64,000 nt of DNA, from the NCBI RefSeq assembly GCF_000143145.1, contig NC_014313.1:1302001-1366000 (forward strand), written 5' to 3'. The notes under the pieces are model-generated. The model had not been told where the DNA came from. It was given only the letters and a program-made list of their open reading frames with translations, and made no database searches. Below are positions 34,941 to 44,018 of the stretch, one piece after another. Source of the stretch: Hyphomicrobium denitrificans ATCC 51888. GTDB taxonomy: Bacteria > Pseudomonadota > Alphaproteobacteria > Rhizobiales > Hyphomicrobiaceae. The number at the start of each line of letters is the position of its first letter. Position 1 is the stretch's first letter. The position numbers and the translations under genes were made by a program.

Positions 34941-35897
34941 CTAGCGCAGCGAGGCGGCGAGCACGACGCGCGGTCCGTCGGGCGTCTTGATGCGCTTGAT
35001 CTCTGTGTTGGTTGCGAGATCGATGACCGAAACGGTCGCAGAAAACCAGTTTGCGACATAGGCTTTATTCCCATCCTGGATGGCTGCCAGTCCTTCGGGG
35101 TAGCGTCCGACTTTGATTTCGGCGCGTAGTTGCCGCGTGCTGGCGTCGAACACCGAAACGCTTCCGTTTGCCTGGTTCGCGACGAGAAGCTGCGAACCGT
35201 TTTTGGTGACGGCGAGGCCATAAGGCATTTTGCGCGTCTCGGATGAGGAGACGACGGAAAGCGAGGATGTGTCGATGATCGAAAGCGTTGCCGACTGTGC
35301 GTTGGCGACGATCAACTTTGTCTGGTCCGGCGTCAGCGTCAGCGCAAACGGAGCATGGCCAACGCCGATCTCCTTGATCACGTCCTGCTTGCGCGTGTCG
35401 ATGACGGAAATGGAATCGGCTTCGCGGTTCGCAACGTAGAGGCGTGAGCCGTCCTCGGAAATCACCAGATGTGCCGGCGATCGACCCGTTGGAATGGACT
35501 TCGAAATTGCCCCGGACCGCGGATCAACAACGGCGACTCGATCCTTGCTCCAGTCTCCGACGTAGAGCGTGCCGCTGCGATCGATGCCGACGCCGAAGGG
35601 CTGGCCGCCGATATCCAACGTGCGAACCACGTTGTGCGTCCTCAAATCGGCGACGACGATCTTACCGGTTTCGGGCTGGGTGACGAATGCGTCGCCGGAC
35701 ATTGCATCGATTGCGAATGACGCGGGTTTCCCCGCGAGTTCGATGCGGGCGGAAATCTCATCGACCTGAGTGTCGATGACGGCAAGGATGCCCGCATCTT
35801 GGCAGAGGACGTACACTGCCTGCCGCGCTTCGGCAGTATTTGCCGAAGCCGCAGCCAGTGTCAGCGCCAGCACTAGGCCAACGACGCGGGCGATCAC
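34941..35897 (-). CDS. Periplasmic YVTN/YncE-type beta-propeller protein of the mxa operon
   Basis: The 318-residue exported protein (signal peptide MIARVVGLVLALTLAAASAN) is built of seven repeats of the YVTN kind, for example LYVANREADSISVIDTRKQD, VANAQSATLSIIDTSS and AYVANWFSATVSVIDLATN. It overlaps mxaD by four bases (ATGA) and so belongs to the operon. The position matches the accessory genes that follow mxaD in methylotrophs (mxaE/mxaH region), but I cannot confirm a symbol. A binding or scaffold role for the dehydrogenase system is inference. Confidence 0.8.
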   Translation of the reverse strand: MIARVVGLVLALTLAAASANTAEARQAVYVLCQDAGILAVIDTQVDEISARIELAGKPASFAIDAMSGDAFVTQPETGKIVVADLRTHNVVRTLDIGGQPFGVGIDRSGTLYVGDWSKDRVAVVDPRSGAISKSIPTGRSPAHLVISEDGSRLYVANREADSISVIDTRKQDVIKEIGVGHAPFALTLTPDQTKLIVANAQSATLSIIDTSSLSVVSSSETRKMPYGLAVTKNGSQLLVANQANGSVSVFDASTRQLRAEIKVGRYPEGLAAIQDGNKAYVANWFSATVSVIDLATNTEIKRIKTPDGPRVVLAASLR

Positions 35898-36436
35898 TTG
35901 CCCTTGCCTTCCGCCTTCGCTTTGATCGCGGCGAGGCCCGCCTGGAAGAAGTCGGTTGTCGCCTTGGTTGCGGCTTCGTCGTTTTTGTCCTCGGGCGGTT
36001 CATTGGTCGTGTCGGCGCGATAGAAACGCGACGTCCATTCGATCTCGCTGCCGCCGTCCGCAGGACGAACCGAGATCTGATCCGAATAGAAGCTCACCGG
36101 AAACGCGTCGACGTTCTCCTTCAGAAGGCGATATTCGATCGACATCTCCTTCTCGTTGTAGGAGTCGAGACTTTCGACGATGTCGCCACCGCTCTTGAGC
36201 GTCAGCGTGCGCGTCGCGCCTTCCTTGTTGCCGCCTTCTGCCGTCACTTTCGCGAGACCAGGGTGCCAATCGCCGATTGCGGCGAATTCCTTGATCACGT
36301 CCCAGACGGCTGCGGGCGGAGCCGCGACGGTGATCTTTTCATCGGCCTTCTGCGGCGTTGGTCCGTGCGCGCTGGCGGCGCTGAAGCTTGCGGCAAGAAT
36401 AAGAAGCGAAGCAACGAGAGGTGGAACGAAATTCAT
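35894..36436 (-). CDS. mxaD: MxaD, SRPBCC-fold periplasmic protein
   Basis: The 180-residue exported protein (signal peptide cleaved near ASAH) has a START/SRPBCC-like domain: DEKITVAAPPAAVWDVIKEF and IGDWHPGLAKVTAEGG match polyketide-cyclase-type folds. MxaD in other methylotrophs affects electron transfer between methanol dehydrogenase and cytochrome cL. It begins three bases after the mxaL stop and overlaps the propeller gene. Confidence 0.9.
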   Translation of the reverse strand: MNFVPPLVASLLILAASFSAASAHGPTPQKADEKITVAAPPAAVWDVIKEFAAIGDWHPGLAKVTAEGGNKEGATRTLTLKSGGDIVESLDSYNEKEMSIEYRLLKENVDAFPVSFYSDQISVRPADGGSEIEWTSRFYRADTTNEPPEDKNDEAATKATTDFFQAGLAAIKAKAEGKGK

Positions 36437-36439
36437 GCG

Positions 36440-37444
36440 TTAAGCTCCAGATTTTGAGGAAAGCAGGCGCGCCAGACGGGCACGATTTGTTAGCCGGGGA
36501 TCGCCGACGAGCGAGAGCGCGTAGAGAAGGATCAGTGAGAGAAGCGCGAGGGAGGCCGGGACGTAGGCCATGTTCATCGATGTCGGCACAACGCGCTTTT
36601 TTGCCGAAGCCATCAGTTTATTTGCGATGCCGCCGGATTTCTGAAGCTCGACGTATGTCAGCCCTGTTTTATCGGCGAGATCCGTCAGGTGCGCGGTTTT
36701 TACCGACGAAAGATGTTCCTCGCCGGATTCGGGTGGCGCGCCGAACGGAGCATTGCGGGGATTGTAGCCTTCGCGCGTTTCGGCTCCGGGCGGTGCCGCG
36801 CCGATGCGGTTGTCTTGCGGAACGTCACTCGGTCCATAAACGCCCGACTGGCGGCCTTCATCGTCGAACTTCGGGATGGGGACCTTCTCCGTACCACCGA
36901 CGCCGACGATCAATCCTTTGACATCGCCGAGCTTGCCTTCGAACGGCGGCGTGCCCGTGAACGGAAGTGGCGGCGCTTCCTGCCCATCCGTTAGAAAAAT
37001 GAGATCGGCTTTGAGGCTCGCGGCGATGTCGATCGCGGAATAGAGCCCCTTCGCGATGTAGCTGTCGCCCTGCCAGGCCATGCGCCAGTCGAGTTCCGAC
37101 AGTGCGTCTTCCAGACCGTCATAGTTGTTGCAGATCTCGACGGGATTGAAGAGCAGGAACGAAATGCGCTCGGTGAAAACACCGAGGCCCAAACGTGATT
37201 GACAGGGCACGCTTTGAACCAGATCGACCAGCGCGTTACGCGCCGCTTGCAGTCGCGAAGCGGAGCCCGGCGGGCTCCCCATGTCGCGCGTGTTCATGCT
37301 GCCTGTGATGTCGACGATTGCGACCGCATCGACCACGTTCTGGTTGCGGACGACGTGAAATCCGACGAGCGCCGCAAGCGTCAACGTCAGTCCTGCAATC
37401 AGCAGAAACATGCGGCGATCCCAGGGTATGCCGAATGCCATCAT
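36440..37444 (-). CDS. mxaL: MxaL, von Willebrand A domain protein
   Basis: The 334-residue membrane protein has an N-terminal helix, a VWA domain with the MIDAS sequence AIVDITGSMNTRD, a later ADLIFLTDGQEAP motif, and a C-terminal membrane helix. MxaL is needed for Ca2+ insertion into methanol dehydrogenase in known methylotrophs. Its ATG overlaps the mxaK stop (ATGA); a second ATG follows directly. Confidence 0.9.
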   Translation of the reverse strand: MMAFGIPWDRRMFLLIAGLTLTLAALVGFHVVRNQNVVDAVAIVDITGSMNTRDMGSPPGSASRLQAARNALVDLVQSVPCQSRLGLGVFTERISFLLFNPVEICNNYDGLEDALSELDWRMAWQGDSYIAKGLYSAIDIAASLKADLIFLTDGQEAPPLPFTGTPPFEGKLGDVKGLIVGVGGTEKVPIPKFDDEGRQSGVYGPSDVPQDNRIGAAPPGAETREGYNPRNAPFGAPPESGEEHLSSVKTAHLTDLADKTGLTYVELQKSGGIANKLMASAKKRVVPTSMNMAYVPASLALLSLILLYALSLVGDPRLTNRARLARLLSSKSGA

Positions 37445-38019
37445 GGCAAGCCTTTCGGAACGCCCGGCAGGTCCGTCCACACCTTCTTAGGCGTTGCCTG
37501 CTCATCGTCCGGAAGATTTTCAGCCTGCGGCAGATCGCGGACGATGCGCATCGCGATGTCGAGGTTGAATTTTGTGTTCCAATCTGCCGGATCGAGTTTG
37601 AGCGCCAGGCGGTATTCGGATTTCGCGACGTTGATCAAAGCCGCGGCATGATCGAGGTCGCCTTTGCGCACAAACTCGGAGCCCCGGCGCGTGCGCTCGT
37701 TGGCGATGTTGTAAAGCGCGCGGGCACGCACGTGCGGATCGATGTTCGCTTCGCTGCTGCTGAGTAACGCTTGTGCATCCTCGATGCGATCGTGCGTAAT
37801 CAGCTGATTGACGCGCGCGAGAATGAGCTCCGACGGCGAGTGTTTCGGATCAACGGAGGTGTCCTTATTAGCGGTAAGCGCCGAGATCGCACTGTTTGCG
37901 CTTTGCGTTCGCCAAAGCTGCATGGACGTTGCCGCCGTAAAAAGCAGCGCCAGGACGGCGATCATCCAAAGGATCGGTCCGCGCCAGGGCGATAAGAATT
38001 TGACCAAGCTAAGCGGCAT
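37441..38019 (-). CDS. mxaK: MxaK, membrane-anchored helical repeat protein
   Basis: The 192-residue product has one membrane helix (residues about 13-32) and a TPR-like periplasmic region (EYRLALKLDPADWNTKFNLD). MxaK takes part in Ca2+ insertion with MxaA, MxaC and MxaL. The start overlaps mxaC by 11 bases, and its end overlaps mxaL, a tightly coupled set. Confidence 0.88.
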   Translation of the reverse strand: MPLSLVKFLSPWRGPILWMIAVLALLFTAATSMQLWRTQSANSAISALTANKDTSVDPKHSPSELILARVNQLITHDRIEDAQALLSSSEANIDPHVRARALYNIANERTRRGSEFVRKGDLDHAAALINVAKSEYRLALKLDPADWNTKFNLDIAMRIVRDLPQAENLPDDEQATPKKVWTDLPGVPKGLP

Positions 38020-39013
38020 GAGCGTCCCCCCGCTTCGGCGTTACCGATCGTTCGAAAAATTTCGCGGCGAGCAGCACGCCCATGCCAAGTGCGGCGAGGC
38101 TGTAGGCCCATCGCGAAAGATCGTATTGAGGAACGCGTTCGCTATAGACGATGGGCGTCTGCTCGAGTTTGCCGATCTCGGTAATTGCGGCTTTCACGGC
38201 TTCAGGGCTTTCGGCCTCGAAGGCGCGATAGGGAACATGCAGCCCCTGTAGGAACATGTTCAGATGGCGCTCGGGCAGAACCTGCGGAATGTCGTCGACG
38301 CCGGGTGGCGGCGGCTCAAAAATTCCGTTCGTGCCTTGCGTGCGAAGATAGAGCCAGTAGAGGTGGACCGGTTGGCGCGCGAATTCGGCGCGTAGCGATT
38401 CCTGAACACGGCGCGCGATCACGGCGGCGCCATCCGAGACGAGTACGATCGCGCGCGAGGCCTGCGAAATGTCCTCCTGTGTCATGTCGAGCGCCATCGC
38501 AAGGCCGCGGCCGACGTCGGTGAAGGCGAGGCCAGGCCGGTCGATGGCGTCGATTGCTCCGAGAATGAGTTTTTTGTGATCGGTGATTGGCAGCACATGA
38601 ATGGGCGATGTCGAGAACGCGGCGACTCCAAAGCGGTCGTGGGCACGCTCCGTTACGAAGTCTTTGAGCAAGCGTTTTGCGGCTGCTGATTTCGATTCTT
38701 GCCCGCCGCTCGGCGGTCGTCCCGCAAACGTGTCGTCCATGCTTGAGGAGCGATCGATCAGCAGAACGATATGTGCGCCTTGGCCAAAGCGATCGATCGT
38801 CCGTTCGCGAAGCGAAAGCCCTGCGATGCCGAGAATGAGTCCGAGCATCGCCAGTGTGCCGGCAATCCGGAGTGCGAGCGCAATGACTTGCGACGTTCGG
38901 TCGGCTTCAAAGCCGCTAAGTGACGGGTAGCCCTCCTGGCGTTGCACGCTGAGCAGAAGCGGCAGGATCGCCAGCGGCAACAAATAGAGCGCCATGGGAT
39001 TGGTGAAGATCAT
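38009..39013 (-). CDS. mxaC: MxaC, von Willebrand A domain protein
   Basis: The 334-residue membrane protein has two N-terminal helices, a VWA domain with the MIDAS sequence LLIDRSSSMDDTF, and a C-terminal helix near residue 310. The BatA-like layout matches MxaC of the Ca2+-insertion machinery. It overlaps mxaA by four bases (ATGA). Confidence 0.9.
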   Translation of the reverse strand: MIFTNPMALYLLPLAILPLLLSVQRQEGYPSLSGFEADRTSQVIALALRIAGTLAMLGLILGIAGLSLRERTIDRFGQGAHIVLLIDRSSSMDDTFAGRPPSGGQESKSAAAKRLLKDFVTERAHDRFGVAAFSTSPIHVLPITDHKKLILGAIDAIDRPGLAFTDVGRGLAMALDMTQEDISQASRAIVLVSDGAAVIARRVQESLRAEFARQPVHLYWLYLRTQGTNGIFEPPPPGVDDIPQVLPERHLNMFLQGLHVPYRAFEAESPEAVKAAITEIGKLEQTPIVYSERVPQYDLSRWAYSLAALGMGVLLAAKFFERSVTPKRGDAHAA

Positions 39014-39993
39014 GCCGCCGCCTTCTCTTCACGTGCGAGATCGGCAGCCAGCTTTCGAACGTCTTCGATGGGAAACTTGCTTTCCGCGGATTGCTTGTTT
39101 CCGGAAAAGAAGAAGATGCGCGAGCTTTCGAAGAACTTCTGCAGCGCTTCCTTGAGTGTCGAAAAGCGCTGGCGCTGGCTGAGGAAGGTCGAAAGATCCT
39201 CGGCGAACAAGCGCCGGCCATAGGATTCATCGAACGCGCGATGCAGCGCGATCAACGAATCTCTGTAGCGACTATCGCTTCCCGCGGCGGTTTGCAGCTC
39301 TCGAATCCGGCGATCGGCCATCGTGAACGGACGTCCTTTCCGTTTCGCGAATGGGCCTTTGGCGTAGTGCCAGAGCAGCAGAAGCGCAGAGAGAGCCAAG
39401 GCCGCAAGTCCAAGTCCGAGCCATGTCGTCTGTCGCGATGTGCTGATGGCGTGAGCCTTGGCATCGGGCGCCATGATGTCGGCAAGCTCAACCGATTTCC
39501 CCGACATGAAGTCGCTGACGGCATACTCCCTGAGTGGCGACATGACGATTTGAAACGCTGGGATCGAGGCGACGTCCTGGGATGAGGGAATCTCCGTACC
39601 CGGTGCGGTGTCCGAAGTTTGCGCGGCGGGAACCGTTCCCGGATTTCGGAATTTCAGCGGATACGCTGGAATTTTGACTTTGACCGCTTCGATCGGCGCA
39701 TAGAACGTCTGATACTTCAGCGTGATGTCGTGGATCTTGCGTCCTTGTGTTTCGCGGACCTTGTGATCGACGTTGATCAGCTCGAGCCAATAGGTGAGTG
39801 GCCCGGATCGCGGAAGTCCGGCCGCCAGAAGCTCGGTATCGCCTGTCGTTACAACCTCGATCCGGCGCTCGAACGTATCGCCGATGAAATAACCGAATGC
39901 GCGGGGCTCATAGATATTCACCGCCTCGACGGCCGCTTTGCACGGCGCGCCGCCGATGATTAGAAATGCAAGGATCAGCCAGGCGCGCATCAA
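39010..39993 (-). CDS. mxaA: MxaA, exported protein for calcium insertion
   Basis: The 327-residue product has a signal peptide (MMRAWLILAFLIIGGAPCKA), a periplasmic beta-rich region, a membrane helix near residue 190-210 (LGLGLAALALSALLLLW), and a cytoplasmic helical tail. This layout and the place between mxaS and mxaC fit MxaA. Overlaps both neighbours by four bases. Confidence 0.88.
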   Translation of the reverse strand: MMRAWLILAFLIIGGAPCKAAVEAVNIYEPRAFGYFIGDTFERRIEVVTTGDTELLAAGLPRSGPLTYWLELINVDHKVRETQGRKIHDITLKYQTFYAPIEAVKVKIPAYPLKFRNPGTVPAAQTSDTAPGTEIPSSQDVASIPAFQIVMSPLREYAVSDFMSGKSVELADIMAPDAKAHAISTSRQTTWLGLGLAALALSALLLLWHYAKGPFAKRKGRPFTMADRRIRELQTAAGSDSRYRDSLIALHRAFDESYGRRLFAEDLSTFLSQRQRFSTLKEALQKFFESSRIFFFSGNKQSAESKFPIEDVRKLAADLAREEKAAA

Positions 39994-40847
39994 ACGCTTC
40001 CGTATAGAAGAAATGACGTGAGCCGCATCCAGTCGATGCGATCGCGGATCGTGAACATTTCGCGCGCCGTCGTATCGAAGACTTGCCGCGTGCGCGCGCG
40101 TTGTTCCTGGCGGGCGGCTTGCCAGCGTGCTTTGAGTGACGGCCGCATGGCGACCAGCCTCCGTGAGCCCGTTTCGAGGTCGCGAAGATTGAGAAGGCCC
40201 CAGTCGGGCAGCTCATCCAGCTGCAAGCTGTCGTCGATTTCGACCGGCACGACGTCGTGAAAGGCGAGCGCTTCTCCGGCGCGGCGCGCATCTTCTGTCG
40301 ACCATAGGAAATCCGAGACGAGAAACACGAGCCTTCGTGTTCCGGAGACCGCCGTCGCCGCTTCCAAGACTCCGGAGACGCCAGGTTTTTCCGGAGTGAA
40401 CGCTCGCAATTTCTCGATGGCTTGCGAGTGGGCGGCGCGCGAGAGCGTTCTCTGCAGGCGCAAATCCTCTCGCAGCGTGCTGTCGAAGGGAAGGAGCGAG
40501 AAGGTATCACCGGCGCGCTCGGCGCAAACCGCGAGCGCTTGCGCCAAGTCCGCCGCGAGTGAAATCTTATTGCAGCGGCCCTCGAATGCCATCGATGTCG
40601 AAACGTCGACAAGCACGGCGACGTCGATCGCGCTCGGCTGCTCGAAGCGGCGCACGAGAAGGCGTTCGAAGGGATCGTTCAGCGAAGCGCGGATTGCGAT
40701 CCGCCTCGGATCGGGAAGAGAGAGTAGGGGTACGATATCGCGGAAGCGTCCGCCTCCGCCGTACAAATGACTCCGATGCGCGCCGGCGCGAATGCCGCTC
40801 GTTCGCCACGGAATGCTGTAGGCGACATCTCGGAGCTCGTCACTCAC
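39990..40847 (-). CDS. mxaS: MxaS, DUF58 protein
   Basis: The 285-residue protein belongs to DUF58, with DVAVLVDVSTSMAFEG (VWA-like) and PFERLLVRRFEQP, as in the MoxR-associated BatD/DUF58 proteins. It probably works with the MoxR-type ATPase MxaR in enzyme maturation. Start: GTG at 40847, whose last base overlaps the mxaR stop (GTGA). The longer frame would run inside mxaR and lacks a ribosome site. Confidence 0.9.
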   Translation of the reverse strand: MSDELRDVAYSIPWRTSGIRAGAHRSHLYGGGGRFRDIVPLLSLPDPRRIAIRASLNDPFERLLVRRFEQPSAIDVAVLVDVSTSMAFEGRCNKISLAADLAQALAVCAERAGDTFSLLPFDSTLREDLRLQRTLSRAAHSQAIEKLRAFTPEKPGVSGVLEAATAVSGTRRLVFLVSDFLWSTEDARRAGEALAFHDVVPVEIDDSLQLDELPDWGLLNLRDLETGSRRLVAMRPSLKARWQAARQEQRARTRQVFDTTAREMFTIRDRIDWMRLTSFLLYGSV

Positions 40848-41917
40848 GGCGCGGGCACCTTCGCAAAGACGTCGCTGATCAATGCGCGGACGAGTTCTTC
40901 GCGTCGTAGCTCGTAGACGGGCGCAAGGAAGATGCGGTGCGCCATGCATTCGTAGAAAATATCTCGAATATCTTCCGGCACGACCATGTCGCGGCCGGTC
41001 AACCATGCTGACACGCGTGCGGCGCGGATCAGGTAGCTCATGCCGCGAGGGCTGGCGCCGCCCGCGACCAGCTTGCCGACGTCGACGCCTGCAACGTTCA
41101 GGCCGGCGCTTGCGGGATTGCGAACCGCGTTCCAGAGATCGAGCGTGTAGCGTTCGAGCGCGGGGCTGACGGTGATGCTAGACTGAATGACTTTCGCCAG
41201 CGCATTGAGCTGCCGATAATCGACGACGCCTTCCTTCAAAATGCCGATCAGCGCGTCGACGTCGTGGAAACGAGTCTCGAACAGAAGTTGCCGGCGTGAC
41301 TCTTCATCTGGCGGCGTGGCGATGGCGACTTCCATCAGGAAGCGATCGCGCGCGGCTGCGGGAAGCTCGAACGTCTCTTCGCGCTCGATGCGGTTTCGGT
41401 CGGCGAACACCAGAAGATGCGGGAACGAATGTTCCGTGTTGAAGGCCGTAATGCTGCGTTCGGCCATCAAGCGCAGGAGCAGAGAGTGAACCTGCGGACG
41501 GGCGCGGTTGATTTCGTTGAAGAAGAATACCGAAAGATCGCTGCCGTGACGAAGTACCGGGCCGGGCTCGACGCGCGGTTTTCCTTCTTCGTTCAGAAAC
41601 GTGTAGTAGATCATGTCCGAAGGCATGAGATCGATCGTGCCTTCGACGCGTTCGTAAGCGCCGCCGAGCGTTCGTGCGACGGCTCTGAGCAAGGTGGTTT
41701 TGCCGACGCCGACGTCGCCTTCGAGCAGGACGTGGCCGCGCGCGAAGATGGCGATGACCATGAGGCGTATTGCGCGGTCCTGCCCGACCACCGCTTTTGC
41801 AACCTCGCTTTCAAGCTCGAGCGCGTGTTGACGCCAGTCCGCGAGATTCATGCTTTTCAAGGCGGTTTGTTCCTGTTCCAAGCCCGCGAGCGCGCCATTC
41901 ATCGCAGAAAATTCCAT
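40844..41917 (-). CDS. mxaR: MxaR, MoxR-type AAA+ ATPase
   Basis: Walker A GDVGVGKTTLL and a Walker B-like FFNEINRARPQ, with an Arg-finger-type region and the C-terminal AAA lid, identify a MoxR ATPase. MoxR proteins act as chaperones, here probably for cofactor or Ca2+ insertion. The start is uncertain: ATG at 41917, 41902 or 41851 are all possible; I chose 41917 because its N-terminal residues fit family length. A hairpin-terminator lies between mxaI and this gene. Confidence 0.88.
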   Translation of the reverse strand: MEFSAMNGALAGLEQEQTALKSMNLADWRQHALELESEVAKAVVGQDRAIRLMVIAIFARGHVLLEGDVGVGKTTLLRAVARTLGGAYERVEGTIDLMPSDMIYYTFLNEEGKPRVEPGPVLRHGSDLSVFFFNEINRARPQVHSLLLRLMAERSITAFNTEHSFPHLLVFADRNRIEREETFELPAAARDRFLMEVAIATPPDEESRRQLLFETRFHDVDALIGILKEGVVDYRQLNALAKVIQSSITVSPALERYTLDLWNAVRNPASAGLNVAGVDVGKLVAGGASPRGMSYLIRAARVSAWLTGRDMVVPEDIRDIFYECMAHRIFLAPVYELRREELVRALISDVFAKVPAP

Positions 41918-41960
41918 GCAAATATTTGCCGGAGAAACGCATCGGTTCGACGGCCGATTA

Positions 41961-41992
41961 AAAAAAATGGGGTGCTGCATTTGCAGCACCCC
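41961..41992 (-). terminator. Intercistronic terminator/attenuator between mxaI and mxaR
   Basis: GGGGTGCTGC and GCAGCACCCC form a perfect 10-bp stem (41969-41992) with a four-base loop. On the minus strand it is followed by a T-run (TTTTTTT). It sits 69 bp past mxaI, so it should separate the highly expressed mxaFJGI part from mxaR onwards. Confidence 0.85.
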
Positions 41993-42060
41993 AATGACCT
42001 CGGAAGAGGAAGTCTTGTCTTAGCGTGGCAAGATCCCGAGGGTCTTTAAGGGGTGCGCGT

Positions 42061-42366
42061 CTACTGAATCTTCTTTACGTCGTAGACCCACTTGCCCGTT
42101 TTCTTGAAGTGTTCTGCGCGCTTCGCATTGCGTTCTTCTTCGCCCTTGCGAGACTCAACCTGCTTGTTGAGTTCCTTGGGGTCGTGCTTCGGGTCATATT
42201 TCGAACCCGCGATTTTCTCCGGGAAGCCCGGCTTCGGTTCCCAGCAGTTGCCAGGAGCTTTGCAGTGGGTGCCATCGTATGCCAGCGCAGCCGGTGCGGT
42301 CGCACCAATGAGACCGGCGGCCATGATCACTGCACCTGCCAAGATCGGGAGTGAACTCTTCTTCAT
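42061..42366 (-). CDS. mxaI: Methanol dehydrogenase small subunit MxaI
   Basis: The 101-residue product has a signal peptide (cleavage after ALA) and a mature part with YDGTHCKAPGNCWEPKPGFP and a Lys-rich C-terminus (AEHFKKTGKWVYDVKKIQ), all standard for the beta subunit. One disulfide (the two Cys above) is expected. It binds MxaF in the periplasm. It follows mxaG after a 94-bp gap. Confidence 0.96.
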   Translation of the reverse strand: MKKSSLPILAGAVIMAAGLIGATAPAALAYDGTHCKAPGNCWEPKPGFPEKIAGSKYDPKHDPKELNKQVESRKGEEERNAKRAEHFKKTGKWVYDVKKIQ

Positions 42367-42466
42367 CGGCTTTCCTCCATCTTCTACTTTGCTCAGGCGG
42401 CTTCGCCGCCCTTGTTGTTCCGTACCAGCATGGATCCGCCCGTTTTCAATCGGGACGGCGGCCAGA

Positions 42467-43066
42467 CTAGTTTCCGGAAATCTTGCACTGCGCCTTTTCG
42501 GCAGCAGCTTTGCCCGTGGCTTCCCAGGCTTTGATGTCGAAGGGCTTGAAGTTCTTTTTCTGCTCGTCGCTCAGCCAATCGGCATCCGCGACATCATCTT
42601 TCTGGATGTGGCGAATCCAGGCGATGAGCTTCAGCATGTTGTCGAGTTCGAGATCCTGACCGTGCGGACCCATCATGCCGTTGGCGCCGCCGAAGATCGT
42701 TTCGAACAGGCCTTTGTCGGTCGTGTTTTTCGGGTAGGTCCAATAGGAGTCGTTGAGCCCCGGTCCAACTTTGCCTTCGCCGAGGTGACCATGGCAGCCC
42801 GAGCAAGACTCGAGATAGATTTCCTCACCTTTCGGAAGGCAGCCAGCGACTTCAACGTAGGGGTCGACGCCCGTCTGCATGAACTGCTTGACCGCAGGAG
42901 TGTCGCGCCCTTCTTTCGGAGCCTGACCTTCTACGTCGAGCGCTTCGCCGGTCACCGTATTCCGGAAAACTTCCTGTGCGCCGGCGCTCGTACCGAGCCC
43001 CACCAACGCACAGAAAGTCAGGCCCGCTGCCGCCACTGTGAATTTCAACTTTGATTTCAGTCCCAC
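42467..43066 (-). CDS. mxaG: Cytochrome c-L (MxaG)
   Basis: The 199-residue exported cytochrome (signal peptide MGLKSKLKFTVAAAGLTFCA) has one heme site, CSGCH, in YLESCSGCHGHLGEG, and a later Met ligand candidate in MMGPHG. It is the direct electron acceptor of methanol dehydrogenase. The start is GTG at 43066, with AGGA eleven bases upstream. Confidence 0.95.
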   Translation of the reverse strand: MGLKSKLKFTVAAAGLTFCALVGLGTSAGAQEVFRNTVTGEALDVEGQAPKEGRDTPAVKQFMQTGVDPYVEVAGCLPKGEEIYLESCSGCHGHLGEGKVGPGLNDSYWTYPKNTTDKGLFETIFGGANGMMGPHGQDLELDNMLKLIAWIRHIQKDDVADADWLSDEQKKNFKPFDIKAWEATGKAAAEKAQCKISGN

Positions 43067-43106
43067 TTGTCCACTTTCCTCGATATTACCGGCGCTTGCC
43101 GGACGT

Positions 43107-44018
43107 TTATTTATTGGATGCCGGCTGAACGAGAGGGATTCCCTCGTCCTTCAGAACATCTTCGATTTTCGATTGCACCTTGGGCAGCGCTTCATCGATT
43201 GCTGAGAGCAATGCTTTGTCGTCCTTGCGAACGGCAAACGATTGGTCGAAATGGAACGGAACCTTCATGCCGTCCGAGCGCACGTTGTTGTCGGGGACGA
43301 CAATCAGTTTCAGCGCATCGTTTGCCTTCACGTAGCGCGCGACTTCGGGAGCAAACGCCACCGCGAGCCCAGCGGTCTGGTTCGCGACCTCGCCCACCAT
43401 GCGATCGGGCGGAATGCGCGTATAAGCGTTTCTGCGATCTTTGAAGTTCGTCAGCGACGATGCGTAATTGATGTTGTCGTTATACAGATCTTCTTTTTCC
43501 ATCATGACCGACGCGGGCGTGCTCGGCACGAAGCCGATCTTGCCGGCCTTCGCCAAGTCCGGGCTGTCCCAGTTCGCGATCTTCAAGTTCGAGTCTTTGC
43601 GCACGATGAAAACGTAAGGCGCGCGATAATAGGGCTTCGATGTCAGGACGCGTTCGTCACCGGCATCGGTTCCGACGACGATGTCACAGAGCTTTTTGTC
43701 GAGCTGGTCGCGAACTGCGTAGATCGCTGGTTTCGCCGACCATACGAATTCCGCCTTGCGGCCGATCCCTTCAGCGATGATCTTCGCGATTTTATTTTCG
43801 AAGCCGTTTTCGTCCTTCGTGGAATACGGAGCTTCGTTTGCGGCTGCGCATACGCGAAGGACGGAGCTGTCGACCGCTGTTTTCGTCGTTGCGTCTTGCG
43901 CAAAGGACGGAGTGATCGACGTCCAAGCTAGGACGGAAAGCCCGGCGGCGGCGAGCAACGGTCTGGAAACCTTGCCGATGGTGCTATGGCTTCGATCCGT
44001 ACGGATACTAAGCGGCAT
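43107..44018 (-). CDS. mxaJ: MxaJ, periplasmic solute-binding-protein-like maturation factor
   Basis: The 303-residue exported protein (signal peptide cleaved at SFAQ) has the ABC solute-binding fold family features seen in MxaJ: LRVCAAANEAPYSTKDENGF, KLCDIVVGTDAGDERVLTSK and YRAPYVFIVRKD. It probably helps activate the apo-dehydrogenase. I chose ATG 44018, which begins a proper signal peptide; an ATG at 44054 has no ribosome site. Confidence 0.92.
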   Translation of the reverse strand: MPLSIRTDRSHSTIGKVSRPLLAAAGLSVLAWTSITPSFAQDATTKTAVDSSVLRVCAAANEAPYSTKDENGFENKIAKIIAEGIGRKAEFVWSAKPAIYAVRDQLDKKLCDIVVGTDAGDERVLTSKPYYRAPYVFIVRKDSNLKIANWDSPDLAKAGKIGFVPSTPASVMMEKEDLYNDNINYASSLTNFKDRRNAYTRIPPDRMVGEVANQTAGLAVAFAPEVARYVKANDALKLIVVPDNNVRSDGMKVPFHFDQSFAVRKDDKALLSAIDEALPKVQSKIEDVLKDEGIPLVQPASNK

